This document shows, piece by piece, positions 40,944-49,700 of a DNA stretch of 64,000 nt. The DNA comes from Mycobacterium sp. 852002-51971_SCH5477799-a (GTDB taxonomy: Bacteria > Actinomycetota > Actinomycetes > Mycobacteriales > Mycobacteriaceae): assembly GCF_001667145.1 (NCBI RefSeq), contig NZ_LZIF01000104.1, forward strand, positions 1-64,000, in the 5' to 3' direction. The first letter of the stretch is position 1. Each line of letters begins with the position of its first letter. Under the pieces are notes generated by a model. It saw nothing but the letters and a program-made list of their open reading frames with translations. It searched no databases and had not been told where the DNA came from. Made by a program: the position numbers and the translations under genes.

Positions 40944-43116
40944 TCTTCCGCCTGGTAAATGGTCGGCAGCGCTCGTCGGTGCATGGTGGCCAGCGCCGTC
41001 CACGACTCTGCGCGCAGGCGCACAACACTGGAGTCATGCTTCTGCGGAGCAGCAAGGATATTCGCAACACCTGCGCAATCTTTGGACGAAGATCGCGGCT
41101 CACAACGAGGGTCACACGGCCGACGATCTTATTTCCCGATATCAACAGGGTGAGAAGTTTCACCTGGATCTCGCGGAGAAGTACCAGACGAAGGCGGCGT
41201 CCTTCAATTCAGGCGCGGACGCTATCGATTATTTGCGCAGCCGCCTGTCGGAGATAGCGAATACGGGCAATAAAGAGATAGATGAAATCCTTGCCTCGAA
41301 GAAGCCGCCGCCCGAGCAATTAGCGGAAGTGCAAGCTGTCCAGGCGCGCTGCAATGCCGAAGCGGCGAACGCCAGCCGGGATGCGGCCGACAAGATGATG
41401 GCGGCGACGCAGAAGATTCTTGATGCTGAAGGTATTGGTGGTAATGCTCGGAGCTGGGCCGCAGCAAACGGCTTCAGTGTAGGGGACGTTTCGGCTCCGC
41501 CTCAGCTAACAAGTGCCGACTTGCATTCCCCGGGAGGCACGCCGGGTGGTTCCTCGGCTGTGGGTGGTGGCGGAGGCCATGGTGGCGACGCGTCAGGCGG
41601 AGCCGGTACGACTGGTCCATCGCCAGGGCCCGCGGTCGGCGGGCTGCAGGGACATGGCGTACAAGCGTCGGGCGTCGGCGGTACCGCTGGGCCATCACCA
41701 GGAGGGCCAGCGGTGAGCGGCGCGCAGGGCCACGGCGTCCAGTTCCCCGGCGCGCCACCAGCAGCCCCCTCAACAGGCGTCCAGATGCCCAGCGGTGGTG
41801 GGCCCGTATCGCCCGCAATGCCAGGCGTACACAGCGGGGCGCCAATCTCGACCTCACCAGTCGGGATGGGGCAGGGCCTCCAGCCCGATTTGGGCCAAGC
41901 CTTCACCTCCGGCTTAGCAACGGGACAAGCCACGGGCCCTGGCGGGCAAGCGTTTACGGCGGGGCCGCTACAAGCGATGGATTCCGGGATACCTCAAGCT
42001 CCACCAACCACACCTGCAGGCACACCGACCGTACCCAGTGCGGGAGCATTCATCCCGACGGGTACACCGGTCGATGCGCCCCCGGCACCGTCGCCCGCGC
42101 CGGTAGCCACAGGGGGAGCCACATCAGTTGCGCCCGTAATGACCGGTGGCTCATGGTCGTCGCCCGCGCCGACCCTCGGTGGCACCTCGTCGATCCCCTC
42201 TGGTCCGCTGCCCGCCTACGGTTCCGACCTACGCCCGCCAGTCGTGGCGCCCCCGTCGGTGCCTTCTGCGCCCTCCGGTCCCGTGTCGGGTGCGCCGGTA
42301 GCGTCTTCGCCGGCATCATCCCCCTCTGCGGGCGGGGCAGGCGGGCCTCTTGTATCTCCGGTGGAACGGACGGCCTCCGGAGCCGCAGGCCAGGCCGGCG
42401 CGGGGTCATCCACGATGGTTGGCGCATCGGCAGCTTCAGCGGCGACGGGCGCGACTGCTGGCACCGTGTCAGCAAGGACGGCCGAGCAACAGCGGTTGCA
42501 ACGCCTCGTCGATGCGGTAGCTCGCCAAGAACCGCGCCTGTCGTGGGCGGCGGGGCTGCGCGACGACGGCATCACGACGCTGCTGGTCACCGACCTCGCC
42601 GGTGGGTGGATTCCGCCGCACGTCCGGTTGCCTGCCCATGTAACGCTGCTCGAGCCGACAACGCGACGTCATGATGCGAACGTGGTGGACTTGCTCGGCG
42701 TCGTCACGGTCGCAGCTGCCCACTACGCCAACACATATGTCGGCGAACCGGGTCCCGACGAGCCCGCGCTCAGCGGTGACCGGCCTGCCCGCTCGGCTGC
42801 GCCTCAGGTCGATGAGCTCGGACCGACCCTGGTCGATGCCGTGCGCCGGCGGGATGGTCTACCACGTATCGCCCAAGCCGTCGCGGCACCGGCAGTGCGA
42901 AAAACCGGTGTGCTAGACAGCGAAACCGAGATGTTGCGCGAATGCGCCGCAGCAGTTCAGCATTCGGTACTAGCGGCCTATCCCAATCACGACCCAGCGG
43001 TGGTCGGAGATTGGATGCTTTTGGCGGCCATCGAGGCGCTGATCGATGGGCATGAGTACCTCGCGAACTATCACTTGGCGTGGTTTGACGCGATCAGTCG
43101 TCGGAGTGGCCACTAG
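40933..43116 (+). CDS. Large Pro/Ala/Gly-rich ESX-2-associated protein (Rv3899c-like, DUF5631/DUF5632)
   Basis: 727 residues. Residues 1-~185 are helical (SAALVGAWWPAPSTTLRAGAQHW, then heptad-like stretches with AEKYQTKAASFNSGAD), resembling the helical bundles of ESX substrates or chaperones. Residues ~190-510 are low-complexity Pro/Gly/Ala/Ser. The C-terminal ~210 residues are folded: RLQRLVDAVARQEPRLSWAAGLRDDG, TTLLVTDLAGGWIPPHVRLP, then LRECAAAVQHSVLAAYPNHDP and LAAIEALIDGHEYLANYH. These match the Rv3899c C-terminal domains as I recall them. It overlaps the upstream anchored gene by 11 nt. Probably a secreted or secretion-associated factor of the ESX-2 cluster; function unproven. Confidence 0.8.
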   Translation: MAVDLPPGKWSAALVGAWWPAPSTTLRAGAQHWSHASAEQQGYSQHLRNLWTKIAAHNEGHTADDLISRYQQGEKFHLDLAEKYQTKAASFNSGADAIDYLRSRLSEIANTGNKEIDEILASKKPPPEQLAEVQAVQARCNAEAANASRDAADKMMAATQKILDAEGIGGNARSWAAANGFSVGDVSAPPQLTSADLHSPGGTPGGSSAVGGGGGHGGDASGGAGTTGPSPGPAVGGLQGHGVQASGVGGTAGPSPGGPAVSGAQGHGVQFPGAPPAAPSTGVQMPSGGGPVSPAMPGVHSGAPISTSPVGMGQGLQPDLGQAFTSGLATGQATGPGGQAFTAGPLQAMDSGIPQAPPTTPAGTPTVPSAGAFIPTGTPVDAPPAPSPAPVATGGATSVAPVMTGGSWSSPAPTLGGTSSIPSGPLPAYGSDLRPPVVAPPSVPSAPSGPVSGAPVASSPASSPSAGGAGGPLVSPVERTASGAAGQAGAGSSTMVGASAASAATGATAGTVSARTAEQQRLQRLVDAVARQEPRLSWAAGLRDDGITTLLVTDLAGGWIPPHVRLPAHVTLLEPTTRRHDANVVDLLGVVTVAAAHYANTYVGEPGPDEPALSGDRPARSAAPQVDELGPTLVDAVRRRDGLPRIAQAVAAPAVRKTGVLDSETEMLRECAAAVQHSVLAAYPNHDPAVVGDWMLLAAIEALIDGHEYLANYHLAWFDAISRRSGH

Positions 43117-43206
43117 GGCCGACTTTCGACCTGAATACCGATTTCGCGGCGTTGTGACAAAATGGGCCTAGATCCGATTGCTTGTGCTGAGGGGTGGAGG
43201 TGAATT

Positions 43207-44118
43207 TTGGGCGGCCCAGGGCAGAACATAAAACTGTCTCCCGGTACAACGCATGACGGGATCCCCGCAGCGTTACCAGGGGCTGGCCCAGTTCCGCCCG
43301 GCGGCACATCATTCGCCGACGGTTGGCAGGGGGCCTTAGGCGGAGCGGGAAATGCCGGCGTTCCCAAAGACGCAGCAGACGCCGCCGCAGCAGACGCGGA
43401 TCGCCGCGCCCACGCCGCTGATGCGGAAGCCAAGTTCCCAGCCAACGAGGCAAATAGCCAGCAGGACATGCAAATGGTCCAGCAGATGCTGCAGAGCGTG
43501 ACCGGTGCGATCGGCGGGGCGATCGGAGGCATCATGGGGCCGATGACGCAGCTGCCCCAGCAGGCAATGCAGGCTGGTCAAAGCGCCCTGCAGCCGCTGA
43601 TGAGCGCGATGCAGGGCGCCCACGGCGCCGGGCTTGCCGACAGCGCGCATCTGGTCGACAGCGTGGGCAGTGGCGGCGGCTCCGGACTGGGCGGCGGCTC
43701 CGGACTGGGCGGCGGCGGTGGAGGCCTCGGGGGCGGCGGCACCACGCCGGCCAGCTCACTGGGGCCACCCCCGGTCCCGACGTCGTCCCCGCCAACCACG
43801 CCCGCAGCCGCAAAGGCGGCCATGATGCCGCCGGCCGGTGGGATGCCCGCCATGCCCGGGCAATCCGGCATGACCGGCATGCCGATGATGCCGCCGGGGG
43901 CGATGGGTGCCGGTGGCGAAGGCGGCAACAAAGACAAGCCGGTCGAAAAACGGGTCACGGCCCCCGGTGTGCCCAACGGCCAGCCGGTCAAGGGCCGTTT
44001 GACCATCCCGCCGAGTACCCCCGGCAACAAATCCGGGGAGGCTAAGCCGACTGTGGTCACCAACCGGCCCAATCGCCGCATCGTGATCATGCCGTCCGAT
44101 GACGAGCCGAAAGAATAG
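43207..44118 (+). CDS. ESX-2-associated Gly/Pro-rich protein (Rv3897c-like position)
   Basis: 303 residues. TTG start at 43207, seven bases after a GGAGG element. A short ordered N-terminus (SFADGWQGALGGAGNAG) is followed by a heptad-like helix with many Gln and Met (QQDMQMVQQMLQSVTGAIGGAIGG), a glycine-rich spacer (three GLGGG units) and a Pro/Met-rich region, ending in a basic C-terminal segment with RRIVIMPSDDEPKE. It resembles the helical-plus-disordered layout of Esp-type proteins. It is 90 nt after the Rv3899c-like gene. No family assigned with confidence. Confidence 0.7.
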   Translation: MGGPGQNIKLSPGTTHDGIPAALPGAGPVPPGGTSFADGWQGALGGAGNAGVPKDAADAAAADADRRAHAADAEAKFPANEANSQQDMQMVQQMLQSVTGAIGGAIGGIMGPMTQLPQQAMQAGQSALQPLMSAMQGAHGAGLADSAHLVDSVGSGGGSGLGGGSGLGGGGGGLGGGGTTPASSLGPPPVPTSSPPTTPAAAKAAMMPPAGGMPAMPGQSGMTGMPMMPPGAMGAGGEGGNKDKPVEKRVTAPGVPNGQPVKGRLTIPPSTPGNKSGEAKPTVVTNRPNRRIVIMPSDDEPKE

Positions 44119-44224
44119 GCCTGCTTACCAACCCACCGGAAGGTGAGTGGTCGGAAGGTTCGCCCGGCAGTAAGGTCGCTACGTAATCGCGGCCGGCCGA
44201 TCCCAACGCACACATCAAGTTGGG

Positions 44225-44389
44225 TTGCCCGTTATTGACACTGCAACTGTCGATACGTGCACTATTGGTACGTCTGCAGCGACCGCGGAATACGCGGCCA
44301 GGAGGGTGTGGGAGTACGAGCGCGAAGTGTCCGGCAAGGATGCGGCGCCACGAGGGCGCACAGGTGAATCACGGCGGGGATCGCGGTGA
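44225..44389 (+). CDS. Possible small protein, 54 residues
   Basis: A TTG start at 44225 gives LPVIDTATVDTCTIGTSAAT and continues through an acidic helical stretch (EYAARRVWEYEREVSG) to a TGA that overlaps the GTG start of the next gene (GTGA). Codon choice looks mycobacterial and the coupled stop-start suggests a real gene, but there is no clear ribosome binding site and no known family. It could be the remnant of a longer gene. Confidence 0.35.
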   Translation: MPVIDTATVDTCTIGTSAATAEYAARRVWEYEREVSGKDAAPRGRTGESRRGSR

Positions 44390-45240
44390 CCGATCCACTA
44401 AGAATGCGAGCGATCACGGCGCTGTCCCGCGCCCACGATCTGTTCGCGGGCTTCCCCACAGACCACGGCATCGATGAAGCACAGGCCCGCGCCGAGGCGC
44501 TCACGCATCGCACCGCTGGGTTGCCCAGCGCGGCGGCTATTCGGTCGGATTCTTCGATAGAGCAGTTGGCGCGGTCGGCTCATGCAGACCGGATGCTGGG
44601 ACAGATCATCACCGCGGCGCGTGCCGATCACACGCAGGGCCACGCGGCGACGCGATCGGTGCTCGACGCCGCCTTAACCGACACGACGCCGGCCGCCGAC
44701 ACGCCGATGGGCCGACGCGAGGCGGTCGCCCGGATGGCGGCGCGGTTGCGGACCCAACACCGCCACGTCACCGGATCGCGCCGGCGGGCAAAGCTGCTCG
44801 CGCGCAGACTGCGACGCCTGCACTACCTTCGAGGGCGGTCGATGCACAGCAATCAGGCCAGCGGACGCCAGGCCGTGTTGGCAGCCATCCGTAAAGCCTT
44901 GGACATCAAGGGTATTCACGACCCTGCCGCGCGCGCTCGCTGGGAGCGTGGCATGGATTTGGTGGCCCGCCGCGAATCCAACTACAACGCGAACGCGGTT
45001 AACGACTGGGATTCCAACGCGGCACGGGGCACACCGAGTAAGGGCGCCTGGCAATTCATCGCGCCGACCTTCGCGGCGTATCACCAGCCGGGCACCTCGC
45101 GCGAAATCCACAATCTGGTGGCGCAGGCGTGCGCGTTCATCAACTATGCGATGGGCCGCTACGGGGTGGCCGTCGACGCCTCGAATTTGGCTGATCGGAT
45201 TCAGCAGGCCGATCCTCACCGAGCACCCAAGGGGTATTGA
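44386..45240 (+). CDS. DUF4226 plus lysozyme-like transglycosylase domain (Rv3896c-like)
   Basis: 284 residues. The GTG at 44386 overlaps an upstream TGA. The N-terminal ~110 residues are helical (MRAITALSRAHDLFAGFP) and match the DUF4226 region of Rv3896c. The C-terminal ~110 residues are a soluble-lytic-transglycosylase-like fold, with a catalytic-looking Glu197 in LVARRESNYNANAVN followed by GAWQFIAPTFAAYH. Such a muralytic domain could open peptidoglycan for the secretion machine. No Sec signal is seen. It ends 2 nt before eccB. Confidence 0.82.
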   Translation: MTDPLRMRAITALSRAHDLFAGFPTDHGIDEAQARAEALTHRTAGLPSAAAIRSDSSIEQLARSAHADRMLGQIITAARADHTQGHAATRSVLDAALTDTTPAADTPMGRREAVARMAARLRTQHRHVTGSRRRAKLLARRLRRLHYLRGRSMHSNQASGRQAVLAAIRKALDIKGIHDPAARARWERGMDLVARRESNYNANAVNDWDSNAARGTPSKGAWQFIAPTFAAYHQPGTSREIHNLVAQACAFINYAMGRYGVAVDASNLADRIQQADPHRAPKGY

Positions 45241-45242
45241 GC

Positions 45243-46730
45243 ATGCCGCTGAGTTTGTCCAACCGTGACCAGAACTCCGGGCACCTGTTCTACAACCGGC
45301 GGCTGCGCGCGGCGACCACCCGCTTCTCGGTGCGCATGAAACACGACGACCGCAAGCAGACGGCCGCGCTGGTGTTGTCGATACTCTTGGTCGCCATCGC
45401 GTCGGGCTGGATGCTGCTGCTGAATGTGCTGAAACCCACTGGCATCGTGGGTGATTCCGCGATCATCGGCGACCGTGATTCCGGAGCGCTCTACGCCAGG
45501 ATCGACGGCCGGCTGTACCCGGTGCTGAATTTGACGTCCGCGCGGCTGGCCACTGGGACGGCGAATCAGCCGACGTGGGTGAAACCGGCTGAGATAGCGA
45601 AGTATCCGACCGGGCCGCTGGTCGGTATCCCGGGTGCGCCGGCGGCGATGCCGGTTCATCGGGGGGCGACGTCGGCGTGGGCGGTGTGTGACACGGCGGG
45701 ACGACCGCGCAGCCCCGAGCGCCCAGTGGTGACTTCGATCGCCGGACAGCTCGACGGCTTCGACCGCGCCACACCGCTCAGTGATGACGCCGGGGTGTTG
45801 GTCACGTTCGAGGGCAACACCTATGTGATCTGGGGCGGTAAACGCTCGCAGATCGATCCGTCGAACCGGGCGGTCACGCTGAGCCTGGGGCTGGACCCGG
45901 GAGTGACGCTGCCGGTGGAGATTTCGCGGGCCCTCCACGACGCATTGCCGGCGACCGAGCCGCTCGGCGTGCCCGCGGTGCCTCTGGCGGGCACGCCTTC
46001 AACGTGGGTCTCGGGCTCACAGGTCGGTGCGGTGCTGCAGGCCCAGACCGCCAGCGGCGGCAAGCAGTTTTACGTTCTGTTGCCCGACGGCATCCAAAAA
46101 ATCACCAGTTTCGTCGCCGACCTGTTGCGCAGCGCCAATTCCTACGGCTCGACGGCGCCCCGCGTCGTGGCGCCCGACGTGTTGGTCAACATTCCCGAGG
46201 TGTCCTCGCTTGCGATGGACTACTACCCGACCAAGCGCCTGAATTTCATTGACAGCGCGGCGGATCCGACCACCTGTGTGGGATGGGAGAAGGGCTCGAC
46301 CGATCCGCAGGCGCGCGTTGTGGTCTACAACGGTCGCGGACTTCCCACCCCGTCGTACCTGGACAACCGCATCGTCCACCTGGTGCGTGACGACCGCGAC
46401 CCGGCCTCGGTGGTCGCCAACCAGGTGCTGGTGTTGCCGGGCGCGGCCAACTTCGTCACGTCGACCAGCGGTGTGGTCACCTCCGACTCCCGGGAATCGT
46501 TGTTCTGGGTTTCCGACAACGGGGTGCGGTTCGGCATCACCAACGACGACACGACGTTGCGCGCGCTCGGGCTCGATCCGGGATCGGCGGTTCAGGCCCC
46601 CTGGCCGCTGCTGCGGACCTTCGCCGCGGGCCCGGCGCTGTCAAGGGAGGCAGCGCTTTTGGCGCGGGACACCGTCCCGGCGCTCGGCAAGGTGGCTGTG
46701 GTGACGACATCGGCGAAGCCGGGAGGCTAG
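45243..46730 (+). CDS. eccB2: ESX-2 type VII secretion core protein EccB
   Basis: 495 residues. ATG at 45243, preceded by AAGGGG. The N-terminus (PLSLSNRDQNSGHLFYNRRL) is cytoplasmic, one transmembrane helix lies at ~41-62 (AALVLSILLVAIASGWMLLLN), and the rest is the large periplasmic domain with four repeat-like segments and the conserved Cys pair (WAVCDTAG, PTTCVGWEKG). EccB stabilises the ESX membrane complex and may bind peptidoglycan. The sequence is closely similar to Rv3895c. It is followed by eccC after 3 nt, as in all ESX loci. Confidence 0.95.
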   Translation: MPLSLSNRDQNSGHLFYNRRLRAATTRFSVRMKHDDRKQTAALVLSILLVAIASGWMLLLNVLKPTGIVGDSAIIGDRDSGALYARIDGRLYPVLNLTSARLATGTANQPTWVKPAEIAKYPTGPLVGIPGAPAAMPVHRGATSAWAVCDTAGRPRSPERPVVTSIAGQLDGFDRATPLSDDAGVLVTFEGNTYVIWGGKRSQIDPSNRAVTLSLGLDPGVTLPVEISRALHDALPATEPLGVPAVPLAGTPSTWVSGSQVGAVLQAQTASGGKQFYVLLPDGIQKITSFVADLLRSANSYGSTAPRVVAPDVLVNIPEVSSLAMDYYPTKRLNFIDSAADPTTCVGWEKGSTDPQARVVVYNGRGLPTPSYLDNRIVHLVRDDRDPASVVANQVLVLPGAANFVTSTSGVVTSDSRESLFWVSDNGVRFGITNDDTTLRALGLDPGSAVQAPWPLLRTFAAGPALSREAALLARDTVPALGKVAVVTTSAKPGG

Positions 46731-46733
46731 AGA

Positions 46734-49700
46734 ATGTCCAAGAAAGCGTTCCCCATCAACCGCGTCAAGATCGAGCCGCCGAAACCGGTGCGGGTAGCAC
46801 CCAGCGCGCCGATCGCGCTGCCGGAACGCGAGCCCCGGAACATCTGGGTGATGATCGGAGTGCCGGCGCTCATCGTTGCGCTCATCGGCACCATCGTCAT
46901 GCTCTACGTCTCCGGTGTGCGCAGCCTGACCACTGGCTTCTTCCCCCTGATGGGGATCGGCGCCTTCAGCATGCTGGCGTTCTCCGGCCGCTTCGGTCGT
47001 GCCCGCAAGATCACCTGGGGCGAAATGGAGAAGGGTCGTCGTCGCTATCTTCGGGACCTCGACGGCAACCGCGACGAGATCCAGACCGCGGTATGCGCGC
47101 AACGCGAATGGCAGAACTTGGTGCACTCCGATCCCCGCGGGCTCGGCGCCATCATCGGCGGCCCCCGGATGTGGGAACGCGGGCGCGGCGACGCCGACTT
47201 CCTGGAGGTGCGGCTCGGCACGGGCGTGCAGCACGCACCGGACTCGGTGCTTTCGGTGACGTGGCCCGACATTGCCTCCGATGAGGAGCTCGAACCCGTC
47301 ACCGGGCAGGCACTCCGCGATTTCATCCTGGAGCAACGCAAGATTCGCGACATCGCCAAGGTGGTCAACCTGCGCTCGGCGCCCGGATTCAGCTTCGTCG
47401 GCGAGGATCTCGACCGGCTACGGTCGTTGATGCGCTCGGTGCTGTGCTCGCTGGCGGTGTTCCACAACCCGCGCGACGTGAAGTTCCTGGTGGTGACCCG
47501 CAACCCCGAGGTGTGGTCGTGGATCGTCTGGCTGCCGCACAACCTGCACGACGAGCTGTTCGACGCGTGCGGGTTTCGGCGCCTGGTCTTCGCCACGCCC
47601 GAAGAACTCGAAGAGACCCTCGGCGCTGAGCTGCACATGAAGGGCAAGCGCGGCGCCTGGACTCCGCTGGCCGCGGCCAGCCCTACCGCGATGGGCTCGA
47701 CACTGGAAACCGGCGCCGACACGGTCGATCTCGGCCCGCACCTGGTGATCATCGATGACAACACCGGCAGCCCCGACGCGTGGGAGAGCGTGGTCGGGCA
47801 GGTCGGTAAAGCGGGAATCACGTTGCTGCGCATCGCCTCACGCATCGGCACCGGCGTGGGCTTCGCCAACGACCAGGTGTTCGACCTCAGCGAACGTCAC
47901 AGCTCGCCCAACGGTTCGGTCAACGGCGAAGTAGTCCTGCATCGCAACGGTTCTGACGCCGAGGGCGAAGACGACCGCCCGGCGCCGCTGCTGCGGGTGC
48001 GCAACAAGTTCTTCGCCCACGCCGACCAGCTCTCCGTGCACCGCGCCTACCGGTACGCGCGGACGATGGCCCGCTGGTCGCCGACCAGCCGCAGCGAGAT
48101 CGCCGACTCGGTCAGCGGCGCAACCGAACTGCTGCGGGCCCTGGGCATCAGCGACCCCCGCGACCTGGACGTCGACCGCCTGTGGGCCGAGCGGCGGGGA
48201 CGCGGCGACGAGCGTTGGTGCGAGGTGCCCGTCGGCGCCAAGCCCAACGGCGAGCTGCAGAACATCACGATCCGCGCGAAAGACTTCGGCGGCTTCGGGT
48301 TTCACTCCGTGGTCATCGGTACCAGCGGCTCGGGGAAGTCAGAGTTCTTCCTGTCGTTGGTCTACGGCATCGCGCTGACCCACTCCCCGGAAACGTTCAA
48401 CGTCATCTTCGTCGACATGAAGTTCGAATCGGCGGCGCAGGACATTTTGGGCATTCCCCATGTGGTGGCCGCGCTGTCGAACCTCGGCAAGGATGAGCGG
48501 CACTTGGCGGAGCGGATGCGCAGGGTCATCGATGGCGAGATCAAACAGCGCTACGAGCTGTTCACTTCGGTGGGTGCCCGCGACGCCAACGACTATGAAG
48601 AGATCCGGCTTGCCGGGCGCGATCTGCCCCCGGTACCGGTCCTGCTCGTCATCGTCGACGAGTATCTGGAACTGTTCGCCAACCATGAAAAATGGATCAA
48701 TCTCATCATTCACATCGGCCAGGAGGGCCGCGGCGCCAACGTGTTCTTCATGCTGGGCGGGCAGCGGCTGGACCTGTCGTCGCTGCAAAAGGTGAAGTCC
48801 AACATCGCGTTTCGCATCGCGCTGCGCGCCGAGTCCGGTGATGACAGCCGCGAGGTCATCGGCTCGGACGCCGCTTACCACCTGCCGTCGAAGGAAAACG
48901 GTTTCGGTCTGCTCAAGGTGGGGCCGCGGGATCTCGAACCCTTCCGCTGCTTCTATCTCTCCGCCCCGTTTGTGGTGCCGAAGGCCAAGGAGGTCGCCAC
49001 CACCGTCGACATGACGTTGACCAAGCCGCGGTTGTACAACTGGCAGTTCCAGCCGCTGGACGCCTCCGACGCCTCGGCATTGGAAGCCGCCGCCGCCGTC
49101 GACTCCGAGCCCGACGAATTCCTCTATTACGACGACGGTTTCAAACGCAAGAAGGTCGTCGATGTGCTGCGCGAATCGTTGCGCGATGTGCCTCACCGCT
49201 CACCGCGCCGGCCTTGGCTGGAGCCGCTGGAGGAGCCCGAGTCCATCGACGCCCTGGTCGCTGGATACCGCGGCAAACCGTGGCACGTCGACTACGGGCG
49301 CAACCCGGGGCTGATGTTCCCGGTAGGTGTCATGGACATCCCCGAAGAGTCCAAGCAGATTGTCCATGCGGTGGATGCGTTGCGCAGCAACGTCATTGTG
49401 GTAGGCGCCAAGCAGCGCGGCAAGACCACCACGCTGATGACGCTGATGTGCTCGGCCGCAACCATGTACAGCCCCTCGCGGGTGACGTTCTTCTGCATCG
49501 GCGGCGCGACCCTGGCCCAGGCCGCCTCGCTTCCCCACGTCACCGACATTGTCTCGCCGAAGGACGCCGAGGGCATCGAACGCATTTTGAGCAGCATGGA
49601 CGCGTTGATCGACGCCCGCGAGGACTCCTTCCGGCGCCTCAAGATCGACCTCGACGGCTTCCGCGAACGCCGCTTCGCCCCGGGCAGCGACGGACTGGGC

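Noticed and set aside
44220..44477. 85-codon Arg-rich frame overlapping the transglycosylase gene start
   Set aside because: Wrong-register translation; another frame (44225-44389) with coupled stop is more likely.
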